Positions 56,687 through 64,000 of a stretch of DNA of 64,000 nucleotides are shown here, in pieces; the first letter of the stretch is position 1; every line of letters begins with the position of its first letter. Both the position numbers and the translations under genes were made by a program. The notes beneath the pieces are model-generated. The model had not been told where the DNA came from, searched no databases, and saw only the letters and a program-made list of their open reading frames with translations. This stretch comes from Streptomyces sp. Root431 (GTDB lineage Bacteria > Actinomycetota > Actinomycetes > Streptomycetales > Streptomycetaceae). The DNA lies in the NCBI RefSeq assembly GCF_001426585.1, contig NZ_LMEI01000011.1:464084-528083 (forward strand), read 5' to 3'.

Positions 56687-57717
56687 ATCCGGCCCGCCTT
56701 GCGTTCGGTGACGAGCAGCCAGAGCAGATAGCAGCCGCCGAGGATGCCGGTGACGACGCCGACCGGGAGCTGACGCTCGCCGAAGGCGTTGGTGGCGATC
56801 CAGTCGGCGCTGAGCAGCAGCGCCGAGCCCATGAGGGCGGAGGCGGCGAGGTTGGGGCCGGGCGCCCGGGTCAGCCGGCGGGCGAGCTGGGGCGCGCTCA
56901 GCGAGACGAAGACGATCGGCCCGGCGGCCGAGGTGGCGACGGCGACGAGCAGCACGGCCGAGGCCATGAGGACGATCCGGGTCCGCTCGACCTTCACCCC
57001 GAGGGCGTACGCGGCGTCGTCGCCCATCTCCAGCATGCGCAGGGCCCGGCCGTGGCCGAGGACGAGCGGCAGCAGGACGCAGCAGACGGCGAACAGCGGC
57101 CAGAACTGGGACCAGTCGCGCCCGTCGAGGGAGCCGGTCATCCACACGGTGGCGCGGGTGGCGTCCACCAGGTTGGCCTTGGTGATCAGGTAGTGGATGA
57201 CGGAGGTGAGCATGGCGGCGGCGCCGATGCCGACGAGGACGAGCCGGTAGCCGTGCACGCCCTTCTTCCACGCGAGCAGGTAGATCGTCACACCGGTGAC
57301 GAGCCCGCCGACGACGGCCCCGCCGGCCGCCGCGGCGGCGTCGCCCTGGAAGAGGACGATGACGGCGAGCGCGCCGACGGTGGCGCCCTGCCCGAAGCCG
57401 ATGACGTCGGGGCTGCCGAGCGGATTGCGGGACACCGACTGGAAGACGGCCCCGCCGACGGCGAGCGCGGCGCCGACGAGGACGGCGACGAGGACCCGCG
57501 GCAGCCGCAGGTCCATGACGGTGAACTTCTGGACGACGGTGCCCTTGCCGAGGAGCGTGTCGACGACCTCGCCGGGCGTCATGGGGAAGTCCCCGGTGCC
57601 GATGAGGACGACGGCGACGGCGGCGGTCAGCACGAGCAGACCGAGGACGGAGAGCGCGGCCCGGGGCTCGTACCGTACGGAGAGCCCGCCGCCGGCCCGC
57701 AGGGTCTTGGTGGTCAC
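56683..57717 (-). CDS. FecCD-family siderophore permease (second subunit)
   Basis: 344 aa with about ten helices. FecCD motifs: LRLPRVLVAVLVGAALAVGGAVFQSVSRNPLGSPDVIGFGQGA and AAGPIVFVSLSAPQLARRLTR (the loop that contacts the ATPase). The GTG start overlaps the first permease stop by 4 nt. It should pair with the first permease to form the Fe3+-siderophore channel. Confidence 0.93.
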   Translation of the reverse strand: MTTKTLRAGGGLSVRYEPRAALSVLGLLVLTAAVAVVLIGTGDFPMTPGEVVDTLLGKGTVVQKFTVMDLRLPRVLVAVLVGAALAVGGAVFQSVSRNPLGSPDVIGFGQGATVGALAVIVLFQGDAAAAAGGAVVGGLVTGVTIYLLAWKKGVHGYRLVLVGIGAAAMLTSVIHYLITKANLVDATRATVWMTGSLDGRDWSQFWPLFAVCCVLLPLVLGHGRALRMLEMGDDAAYALGVKVERTRIVLMASAVLLVAVATSAAGPIVFVSLSAPQLARRLTRAPGPNLAASALMGSALLLSADWIATNAFGERQLPVGVVTGILGGCYLLWLLVTERKAGRI

Positions 57718-58769
57718 AGCTGGGCCATCCTCTTGCGGCGTACGAGTCGGATGAAGACGGGTCCGCCGATGAGGGCGGTCACGATGCCGACCTGGAGCTC
57801 GGAGGGCCGGGCGACGAGCCGGCCGACGACGTCGGAGCCGAGCAGCAGGACCGGCGCGAGGACGGCCGCGTAGGGCAGGATCCAGCGCATGTCGGGCCCG
57901 GTGATCGCCCGCACCATGTACGGGACCATCAGCCCGAGGAACACGATGGGCCCGCAGGCCGCGGTGGCGGCCCCGCACATCAGGGTCACGGACACCATGG
58001 CGACGACCCGGGTCCGGTTGATGTTCGCGCCGAGTGCCCGGGCGGTGTCGTCGCCCATCTCCATGGCGTTCAGGGGCCGCGCGATGAGCAGCGCGAGGAC
58101 GGCGCCACCCAGGATGAAGGGGGCGACCTGGCGGATGGTCTGCATGTCGGCGGAGGCGAGCGACCCGACGGTCCAGAACCGCAGCCGGTCGAGGGCGGCG
58201 GAGTTCAGCAACTGGACGGCGTTGACGTACCCGTAGAGCGCGGCGGTGGCCGCGGTCCCGGCGAGCGCCAGGCGCACGGGAGTGGCGCTGCGGCTGCCCC
58301 CGAGCAGATAGACGACCACCGCGACGACGGCGGCTCCCACGAAGGCGAACCAGACGTAGTCCTTGACGTCCGACACCCCGAGGAACGCGATGGCCGAGAC
58401 GACGGCGGCGGCTGCCCCCGCGTTCACCCCGAGCAGTCCGGGCTCGGCGAGCGGATTACGGGTCAGCCCCTGCATCACGGCCCCGGAGAGCCCGAGGGCG
58501 AGCCCGACGAGCAGACCGAGGAGGGTGCGGGGGACGCGTACGTCATGGATGACGACGTCATTGCCGACGCCGCTGTTCCGGAACAGCCCGTGCCACACGT
58601 CGCCGAGCGGCACCGGCTTGGCGCCGATCATGATGCTCAGGACACAGACCAGCAGCAGGACCGCGACGGCCACCACCAACCCGACGGCGCGCACGGAATT
58701 CCGGCGCTTCGGAGGCTGGGCGGCGGACGTCGGCTCCGCGCTCGCTCGGGAGGGACTCTCAACCAACAC
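57714..58769 (-). CDS. FecCD-family siderophore permease (first subunit)
   Basis: 351 aa. The N-terminal 25 residues are hydrophilic, followed by the FecCD pattern VRVPRTLLGLLVGLALGLSGAVMQGLTRNPLAEPGLLGVNAGA and ACGPIVFLGLMVPYMVRAITGPD. It is first in the operon. The GTG at 58769 has no SD; an iron-box-like sequence lies five bases upstream, so either the message is leaderless or the true start is a little downstream. Confidence 0.92.
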   Translation of the reverse strand: MLVESPSRASAEPTSAAQPPKRRNSVRAVGLVVAVAVLLLVCVLSIMIGAKPVPLGDVWHGLFRNSGVGNDVVIHDVRVPRTLLGLLVGLALGLSGAVMQGLTRNPLAEPGLLGVNAGAAAAVVSAIAFLGVSDVKDYVWFAFVGAAVVAVVVYLLGGSRSATPVRLALAGTAATAALYGYVNAVQLLNSAALDRLRFWTVGSLASADMQTIRQVAPFILGGAVLALLIARPLNAMEMGDDTARALGANINRTRVVAMVSVTLMCGAATAACGPIVFLGLMVPYMVRAITGPDMRWILPYAAVLAPVLLLGSDVVGRLVARPSELQVGIVTALIGGPVFIRLVRRKRMAQL

Positions 58770-58773
58770 GGAG

Positions 58774-58792
58774 TTAGGTTAGCCTACCCAAT
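58774..58792 (-). promoter_or_regulatory. Iron box candidate (DmdR/IdeR-type) upstream of the siderophore ABC operon
   Basis: TTAGGTTAGCCTACCCAAT resembles the actinobacterial iron box consensus TTAGGTTAGGCTCACCTAA as I remember it, matching in the first nine bases and in parts of the second half. Located at the head of an iron-transport operon, it is a good candidate for DmdR1 repression. Confidence 0.7.
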
Positions 58793-58842
58793 TTTCCGGC
58801 CCGCGCCCGAGCTTCACCCACCGCGACGGGATCAGCGCGTCC

Positions 58843-59913
58843 TCACCGCCCCACCAACGCCAACGCCTTCCCCGCGTCCGCCGCACACACCCCGTCCCCC
58901 GCGGCCGACCACGCGGCCCCGCACAACGCCCGCACCCCGTCCATCACATCCGCCCCCGCAGCCCCCTCAAGCACCAGCTCGCCCCCGCTCACCGAAGCCC
59001 GCCACCCCCCGCACACCACGAAGCCACCGGCCTCCGCCACGACCTCCGGCTGCTCCACCAGCAGACCCCGCAGATCCGCCGCCACATACGTCGGCCGGTG
59101 CTCCGGCGGCGCCACGAGCAGCTGCGCCACATCCGTCACCCCGGTGAAGACGAGCAGCGAGTCCACCCCGCCGTTGAACGCGCCCTCGATGTCCGTGTCC
59201 AGCCGGTCCCCCACCACCAGCGGCCGCGCGGCCCCCGTCCGCAGCACCGTCTCCCGGTGCATCGGCGGCAGCGGCTTCCCCGCGACCTTCGGCTCCGCAC
59301 GACCCCCCGCCGCGATCCGTACGACCTCCACCGCCGCCCCGTTCCCGGGCCCGATCCCCCGCGCGCCCGGAATCGTCAGGTCCGTGTTCGAGGCGTACCA
59401 CGGCACACCCCGCTGCACCGCGTAGGCCGCCTCCGCGAACCGCCCCCACGGCAGGTCCGGCCCGCCGTACCCCTGGACGACCGCCGCCGGCTCGTAGTCC
59501 GCCGACTCCACCGGTACGAGGCCCCGCTCGCGCAGCGCCACCCGCAGCCCCTCGCCCCCGATGACCAACACCCGCGACCCCGGCGGCACTTCGTCCGCGA
59601 TCAGCCGCGCGACCGCCTGCGCCGAGGTGACCACGTCCCCGGCCACCGCCGGCACCCCCAGCTCGGTGAGGTGCGCCGCGACCTCCTCGGGCGTCCGCAG
59701 CGCGTTGTTGGTGACGTAGGCCAGGTGCATGCCGCCGCCCCGCGCCACCCCGAGCGCCTCGACCGCGTGCGGGATGGCCTCCCCGCCCGCGTACACGACA
59801 CCGTCCAGGTCGAGCAGAGCCGTGTCGTACGCCGCGCTCAACGGCACCGCGCTGCTCCCCGGAAGCGTCCTGCCACCATCGCCCTGCCGACCCTGTCCGC
59901 TCCGCACCGTCAC
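58843..59913 (-). CDS. HAD-superfamily phosphatase (NagD/class IIA)
   Basis: 356 aa. The HAD motif I appears as TALLDLDGVVYAGGEAIPHA, and VTNNALRTPEEVAAHL is motif II. PLVVGDRLDTDIEGAFNGGVDSLLVFTG is motif IV. This class IIA architecture with a C-terminal extra domain matches the gene next to tlyA in mycobacteria (Rv1692), reported as a glycerol-3-phosphate phosphatase. The GTG at 59913 has GAGGAG six bases upstream. It is divergent from the DUF1015 gene. Confidence 0.92.
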   Translation of the reverse strand: MTVRSGQGRQGDGGRTLPGSSAVPLSAAYDTALLDLDGVVYAGGEAIPHAVEALGVARGGGMHLAYVTNNALRTPEEVAAHLTELGVPAVAGDVVTSAQAVARLIADEVPPGSRVLVIGGEGLRVALRERGLVPVESADYEPAAVVQGYGGPDLPWGRFAEAAYAVQRGVPWYASNTDLTIPGARGIGPGNGAAVEVVRIAAGGRAEPKVAGKPLPPMHRETVLRTGAARPLVVGDRLDTDIEGAFNGGVDSLLVFTGVTDVAQLLVAPPEHRPTYVAADLRGLLVEQPEVVAEAGGFVVCGGWRASVSGGELVLEGAAGADVMDGVRALCGAAWSAAGDGVCAADAGKALALVGR

Positions 59914-59982
59914 CGCACACTCCTCGCCTCGCCGGGTGGAATTCCCCCGCTCCCCCGATCATCGCTCATGCCCGCGCACACA

Positions 59983-59988
59983 TACGAT
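59983..59988 (+). promoter_or_regulatory. -10-like box before the DUF1015 start
   Basis: TACGAT fits TANNNT and lies six bases before the ATG at 59995. The absence of an SD suggests a leaderless transcript. Confidence 0.45.
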
Positions 59989-59994
59989 GTCGAG

Positions 59995-61290
59995 ATGAAC
60001 ACCTCAGGTCACGCGGCCGACGCTGTCCGCGACGACACCGCAGGGCTGCACCTGGCCCCGTTCCGTGGACTCCGATACGTCCCCGAGCGGGTCGGCAGCC
60101 TCGCCGCCGTGACGTCTCCGCCCTACGACGTCGTCGTACGACCTGACGGACTTCTCCATCTGGAGTCAGCCGACCCGCACAACATCGTCCGGCTGATCCT
60201 CCCCCAGGCCATCACCGCCGGCACCCGCCACCGCAAGGCCGCCGTCACCCTCGACCGCTGGCTCGCCGACGGCGTCCTCGCCCCGGACCCCGAGCCCGCG
60301 CTCTACGTGTACGAGCAGAACGGCGACGGCATCCTCCAGCGCGGCATCATCGGCGCCCTGGAGCTCTCCACCCCGGACGAGGGCGTGGTCCTCCCCCACG
60401 AGGACGTCATGCCGCACGTGGTCGAGGACCGCGCCGCCCTCATGCGGACTACGGCCGCCAACCTGGAGCCCCTCCTCCTCACCTACGTCGGCGAGGCGGA
60501 CGGCGGCGCCGACGCCGTCATCGAGCGCGCGATCCAGCGCGAGCCCCTGCTCTCCACCACCACGGAGGACGGCTTCCAGCACCGCCTCTGGGCGGTCACC
60601 GACCCGGCCGAACAGGCCGCCGTCGCCGCCGAACTCCGCCTCCACCAGGCCCTCATCGCCGACGGCCACCACCGCTGGGCGACCTACCTCCGCCTCCGCG
60701 AGGAGCACGCGGCCCCCAGCCCCTGGAACTACGGCCTCGTCCTCCTCATCGACACCGCCCGCTATCCCCTGCGGGTCCGTGCCATCCACCGCCTCCTCAA
60801 CCGCCTGCCGGTCGCCGACGCCCTGGCGGCCCTCGGCGACTCCTTCCGGGTGCGCCGGATCGAGCGCCCCCTGCCGGAGGCCCTGGAGGCCCTGGCGACG
60901 GCGGCGGCCGAGGGCAACGCGTTCCTCCTCGCGGGCGACGGCGCCTTCCACCTCATCGACAGTCCGGACCCCGCGCTCCTCGACCGGACGATCCGCACGG
61001 ACCGCCCCGAGGCCTGGCGCACCCTGGACGCGACCGTCCTGCACTCCACCCTCCTGGAGCACGTCTGGCACATCCCGGACGCCCCCGAGGACATCGCCTA
61101 CATCCACGACACCGAGGCCGCGGTCGCCCAGGCGGAACGCCGCGGCGGTACGGCCGTCCTCATGCACCCGGTACGGGAAGAGGTCGTACGGGACCTGGCA
61201 CGGCAGGGCGTGACGATGCCCCGCAAGTCGACCTCGTTCGGCCCGAAGCCCGCGACCGGCCTGGTCCTGAGAAGCCTCGCACTGGACTGA
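59995..61290 (+). CDS. DUF1015 family protein (SpoU-associated family)
   Basis: 431 aa. The family signature is strong: LAPFRGLRYVPERVGSLAAVTSPPYDVV at the start, SADPHNIVRLILPQ, YVYEQNGDGILQRGIIGALEL, VLPHEDVMPHVVEDRAALMRTTAANLEPLLLTY, and LIADGHHRWATYLRLREEH. Many relatives are annotated only as DUF1015; I assign no reaction. I chose the ATG at 59995 over the ATG at 59968 because TACGAT six bases upstream makes a leaderless start likely. It ends at a terminator shared with the RGG/TPR gene. Confidence 0.92.
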   Translation: MNTSGHAADAVRDDTAGLHLAPFRGLRYVPERVGSLAAVTSPPYDVVVRPDGLLHLESADPHNIVRLILPQAITAGTRHRKAAVTLDRWLADGVLAPDPEPALYVYEQNGDGILQRGIIGALELSTPDEGVVLPHEDVMPHVVEDRAALMRTTAANLEPLLLTYVGEADGGADAVIERAIQREPLLSTTTEDGFQHRLWAVTDPAEQAAVAAELRLHQALIADGHHRWATYLRLREEHAAPSPWNYGLVLLIDTARYPLRVRAIHRLLNRLPVADALAALGDSFRVRRIERPLPEALEALATAAAEGNAFLLAGDGAFHLIDSPDPALLDRTIRTDRPEAWRTLDATVLHSTLLEHVWHIPDAPEDIAYIHDTEAAVAQAERRGGTAVLMHPVREEVVRDLARQGVTMPRKSTSFGPKPATGLVLRSLALD

Positions 61291-61305
61291 CCCCGGGAAA
61301 CGGAA

Positions 61306-61335
61306 AAGGGCGGTACCCCTCGGGGTACCGCCCTT
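61306..61335. terminator. Bidirectional terminator hairpin
   Basis: AAGGGCGGTACCCC pairs perfectly with GGGGTACCGCCCTT (14 bp, 2-base loop TC), with A-rich sequence before it on the plus strand. It lies between the convergent DUF1015 and RGG/TPR genes. Confidence 0.8.
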
Positions 61336-61352
61336 CTCACATCACCACGACA

Positions 61353-63746
61353 TCAGCGGTCGTCGCCGTCCTCGACGGCATCGACCTCGTCGATCTCGTC
61401 GATCTCGTCGTCGATGTCACCGTCGCGGAGCTCGACGCCACCGTCGATGTCATCCTCGTCGTCGTCCTCGTCGATCGCACCCTCGACACCTTCGATGCCC
61501 TCGTCCTCCGAGTCGTCGAAGGCGTCCACGAACTCGACGCCGTCCAGCTCGGCGAGCCGGTCGGAGGCGTCCGTGACGCCGTCCTTGTCGGCCTCGAGCG
61601 CCTTGGCGAACCAGTCCCGCGCCTCGCTCTCACGCCCGGCGGCGAGCAGGGCGTCGGCGTAGGCGTACCGCAGACGCGCGGTCCACGGGTGAACGGCGCC
61701 GGACGCGAGCTCGGGGCTCTGCAGCGTCACGATCGCGGCGTCCAGCTGGTCCATGTCGCGACGGGCGCCGGCGGCCACGAGACGCATCTCGACCTGCCCG
61801 GCCTTGTCCAGCTTCTGCACCTCGGGCTCGCCGGCCATCGCCAGCGCGCGCTCGGGACGGCCCATGCCGCGCTCGCAGTCGGCCATGACGGGCCACAGCT
61901 CGACGCCACCGCTCATGCGGCGCGCGGCGCGGAACTCGGCCAGCGCCTCGGAGTACTTCTGCGTGGCGTACGCGGCGAAACCGGCGGCCTCGCGGACGGC
62001 CGCGACACGCGACGCGAGCCGCAGGGCGATGCGGGAGTACTCGTACGCCTTGTCCGGCTCCTCGTCGATCAGCTGGGCGACCATGACCAGGTTGCGCGCG
62101 ACCTCCTCGGCCAGCCCCTTGGGCAGGCTCATGAGCTCCTGGCGCACGTCCGGGTCGATCTCGTCACCGGTGACCTCCGGCGGGATCGGCAGCCGCTTGA
62201 TCGGCGCACGGTCGCCGCGGTCGCGGTCACGGTCGTCACGCGCCCCGTAGCCGCCCCGGTCGTCACGCCCACGGAACCCACCGCGGTCGCCGCCGTCACG
62301 CCGGTCGTCACGCCCACGGAAGCCGCCGCCGCGGTTGTCGTCCCGACGGTCGTCGCGACGGAAGGGGGGACGCTCGTCGCGACGCTCGTCACGACGGAAG
62401 GCCGGCCGCTCGTCCCGACGGTCGTCGCGGCGGAAGCCACCGCCACCGCGGTTGTCGTCACGGCGGTCGTCACGCTGGAAGGAAGGACGCTCGTCACGAC
62501 GGAACCCACCACCGGTGCCGCCACCACGGTTGTCATCGCGACGGTCGTCACGGTGGAAGGGGGGCCGCTCGTCACGACGCTCATCGCGACGGAACCCACC
62601 ACCGGTGCCACCGCCACGGTTGTCGTCACGTCGGAACGAGGGACGCTCGTCCCGACGGTCGTCACGACGGAAGCCACCGCCACCGCGGTTGTCGTCACGC
62701 CGGTCGTCACGCTGGAAGGAAGGACGCTCGTCACGACGGAACCCACCGCCGGTGCCACCGCCGCGGTTGTCGTCCCGACGGTCGTCACGACGGAAGCCGC
62801 CACCGGTGCCGCCACCACGGTTGTCGTCACGACGGAAGGAGGGACGCTCGTCCCGACGGTCGTCACGACGGAAGCCACCGCCACCGCGGTTGTCATCGCG
62901 GCGGTCGTCACGCTGGAAGGAAGGACGCTCGTCACGACGGAACCCACCGCCGGTGCCACCGCCACGGTTGTCGTCACGACGGAAGGAGGGACGCTCGTCC
63001 CGACGGTCGTCACGACGGAACCCGCCGCCGGTGCCGCCACCGCGGTTGTCATCGCGACGGAAGCCACCGCCGGTGCCACCGCCGCGGTTGTCGTCCCGAC
63101 GGTCGTCACGACGGAAGCCGCCGCCGGTGCCGCCACCGCGGTTGTCGTCACGACGGAAGCCGCCGCCGGTGCCGCCACCGCGGTTGTCGTCACGACGGAA
63201 GCCACCGCCGGTACCGCCACCGCGGTTGTCGTCACGACGGAAACCACCGCCCGTGCCGCCGCCACGGTTGTCATCGCGACGGAAGGAGGGACGCTCGTCC
63301 CGACGGTCGTCACGACGGAAGCCACCGCCGGTGCCACCGCCACGGTTGTCGTCACGACGGAAACCACCGCCCGTGCCGCCACCGCGGTTGTCATCCCGAC
63401 GGAAACCGCCACCGGTACCGCCACCGCGGTTGTCATCCCGACGGAAACCGCCACCGGTACCGCCACCACGGTTGTCGTCACGACGGAAACCACCGCCCGT
63501 GCCGCCACCGCGGTTGTCATCCCGACGGAAGCCACCACCGGTACCGCCACCACGGTTGTCGTCACGGCGGTCGCCACGACGGTCATCGCGCTGGTGCGAG
63601 GGCCGGTCGTCGCGACGGAAGCCGCCACCGCCGCCGCCCCGGTTGTCGTCACGGCGCGGCCCGCGGAAGCCGCCCCGGTCGCCACCGCCACCGTCGTTGC
63701 GACGCGGCTCGCGCTCCGGACGGTTGTCGGGAGAGTTGGTGGACAT
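61353..63746 (-). CDS. RGG-repeat protein with C-terminal TPR-like domain and acidic tail
   Basis: 797 aa. Residues 1-~513 are a disordered array of a 14-residue unit (RRDDNRGGGTGGGF and variants with RDERPSFRRDD) containing about two dozen Arg-Asp-Asp-Asn-Arg-Gly-Gly blocks. Residues ~514-740 read as helical repeats: LMSLPKGLAEEVARNLVMVAQLIDEEPDKAYEYSRIALRLASR and AGRESEARDWFAKALEADK. The tail is strongly acidic (DEDDDEDDIDGG...). The C-terminal part is the counterpart of the short protein upstream of tyrS in mycobacteria (Rv1691, from memory). The ATG at 63746 has AGGAG eight bases upstream. It lies directly downstream of the 5S rRNA gene, same strand. Confidence 0.9.
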   Translation of the reverse strand: MSTNSPDNRPEREPRRNDGGGGDRGGFRGPRRDDNRGGGGGGFRRDDRPSHQRDDRRGDRRDDNRGGGTGGGFRRDDNRGGGTGGGFRRDDNRGGGTGGGFRRDDNRGGGTGGGFRRDDNRGGGTGGGFRRDDNRGGGTGGGFRRDDRRDERPSFRRDDNRGGGTGGGFRRDDNRGGGTGGGFRRDDNRGGGTGGGFRRDDNRGGGTGGGFRRDDRRDDNRGGGTGGGFRRDDNRGGGTGGGFRRDDRRDERPSFRRDDNRGGGTGGGFRRDERPSFQRDDRRDDNRGGGGFRRDDRRDERPSFRRDDNRGGGTGGGFRRDDRRDDNRGGGTGGGFRRDERPSFQRDDRRDDNRGGGGFRRDDRRDERPSFRRDDNRGGGTGGGFRRDERRDERPPFHRDDRRDDNRGGGTGGGFRRDERPSFQRDDRRDDNRGGGGFRRDDRRDERPAFRRDERRDERPPFRRDDRRDDNRGGGFRGRDDRRDGGDRGGFRGRDDRGGYGARDDRDRDRGDRAPIKRLPIPPEVTGDEIDPDVRQELMSLPKGLAEEVARNLVMVAQLIDEEPDKAYEYSRIALRLASRVAAVREAAGFAAYATQKYSEALAEFRAARRMSGGVELWPVMADCERGMGRPERALAMAGEPEVQKLDKAGQVEMRLVAAGARRDMDQLDAAIVTLQSPELASGAVHPWTARLRYAYADALLAAGRESEARDWFAKALEADKDGVTDASDRLAELDGVEFVDAFDDSEDEGIEGVEGAIDEDDDEDDIDGGVELRDGDIDDEIDEIDEVDAVEDGDDR
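62210..63640 (-). repeat. 42-bp coding tandem repeat array in the RGG/TPR gene
   Basis: The DNA repeats with a basic 42-bp period (14 residues) and higher-order units of about 100-250 bp, such as the ACGCTCGTCC-containing segments that recur at 62640, 62826, 62985 and 63290. All keep frame. It is a coding array, not a CRISPR: there are no unique spacers. Confidence 0.9.
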
Positions 63747-63832
63747 GTGGGTGACTCCTGTCTTCGGGTACTGCAGTCATTCTCGCGCAGCCGGCACTCA
63801 GCCGCGCATCGGCAAAATCAAGCAAAAACAAA

Positions 63833-63873
63833 AGGACCCCTGGTCCAGCGTGAACGCTGGGACCAGGGGTCCT
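63833..63873 (-). terminator. rRNA operon terminator
   Basis: On the minus strand, AGGACCCCTGGTCCCAGCG and CGCTGGACCAGGGGTCCT form an 18-bp stem with one bulged G and a TTCA loop, ending in TTTTGTTTTT, 11 bases after the 5S rRNA end. This is a strong intrinsic terminator. Confidence 0.9.
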
Positions 63874-63883
63874 GAAATATTGT

Positions 63884-64000
63884 TCGGCGGCGTCCTACTC
63901 TCCCACAGGGTCCCCCCTGCAGTACCATCGGCGCTGAAAGGCTTAGCTTCCGGGTTCGGAATGTAACCGGGCGTTTCCCTAACGCTATGACCACCGAAAC
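63884..64000 (-). rRNA. rrf: 5S ribosomal RNA
   Basis: On the minus strand the sequence starts GTTTCGGTGGTCATAGCG at 64000 and ends CGCCGCCGAAC near 63884, about 117 bases. GTTACATTCCGAACCCGG and GGAAGCTAAGCC are standard 5S loops. It matches the Streptomyces 5S rRNA as I remember it. The 23S and 16S genes are expected to the right of the window, so this is the 3' end of a ribosomal RNA operon on the minus strand; the RGG/TPR gene lies downstream. Confidence 0.96.

Noticed and set aside
62210..63640. Possible CRISPR array
   Set aside because: The repeats are 42 bp, contiguous and coding, with no unique spacers; the frame is open throughout.
62335..63966. Plus-strand RSSRR/PPP-rich frame over the repeats
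   Set aside because: Mirror of the RGG/TPR gene; it overlaps the 5S rRNA terminator and has no independent support.

Overview
The window is high-GC DNA (about 70% or more) with dense, often 4-nt-overlapping genes, many GTG starts, strong GC3 bias, leaderless-looking starts and actinobacterial families (SepF, WYL and PucR regulators, Rpf-like transglycosylase, ScpAB/ParA, TlyA, FecCD siderophore permeases). Together with a 5S rRNA of Streptomyces type at the right edge, this points to a Streptomyces chromosome, core region. I see no phage, integrase, transposase, CRISPR array or tRNA.

Layout. 1-19.6 kb is accessory/core mix: GNAT plus amino-acid-binding lipoprotein; a cysteine-rich DUF5685 protein; SepF; a DHA2-type MFS exporter; a PAP2 phosphatase; an I78-type inhibitor-like protein; a stand-alone ctaD convergent with a WYL regulator; a GT4 glycosyltransferase; and a branched-chain amino-acid-type (Liv) ABC locus in which LivH, LivM and LivG are fused in one 911-aa protein through a 120-bp tandem repeat. 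An Rpf-like muralytic enzyme and two unknown proteins follow.

19.7-40.3 kb is a conserved actinobacterial housekeeping block, nearly all on the minus strand: aroH-tyrA-cmk-plsC-der; a small interlude (YidB-like, DUF952, Rieske, nucleotidyltransferase); an NAD/ADP-ribose operon (nadR, NUDIX NrtR-like, ADP-ribosylglycohydrolase) with a palindromic operator candidate; parA-RHH-scpA-scpB-rluB; ald; a TPR/NTPase regulator; an ADP-ribose pyrophosphatase-like NUDIX protein; pyrG.

40.8-49.1 kb is a catabolic/accessory stretch: GH15 enzyme, FAD-linked oxidase, Tat-exported amine oxidase, APC permease and divergent PucR regulator. 49.5-64 kb returns to the conserved block: GT4, MraY-like membrane protein, recN, nadK, tlyA, then an iron-siderophore ABC transporter with an iron-box candidate, a HAD phosphatase, DUF1015, an unusual RGG-repeat/TPR protein and the 5S rRNA end of a ribosomal RNA operon.

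Most unusual points: the repeat-linked LivH-LivM-LivG fusion; two separate proteins with long Gly/Arg-rich disordered regions, one an rRNA pseudouridine synthase and the other next to the rRNA operon; the NadR-NrtR-ADP-ribosylglycohydrolase operon with its palindrome and repeat-expanded NadR; a three-unit 105-bp palindromic intergenic repeat; and the apparent lack of steA/mctB between recN and pyrG. All functions are from reading motifs and family knowledge; no search was run.
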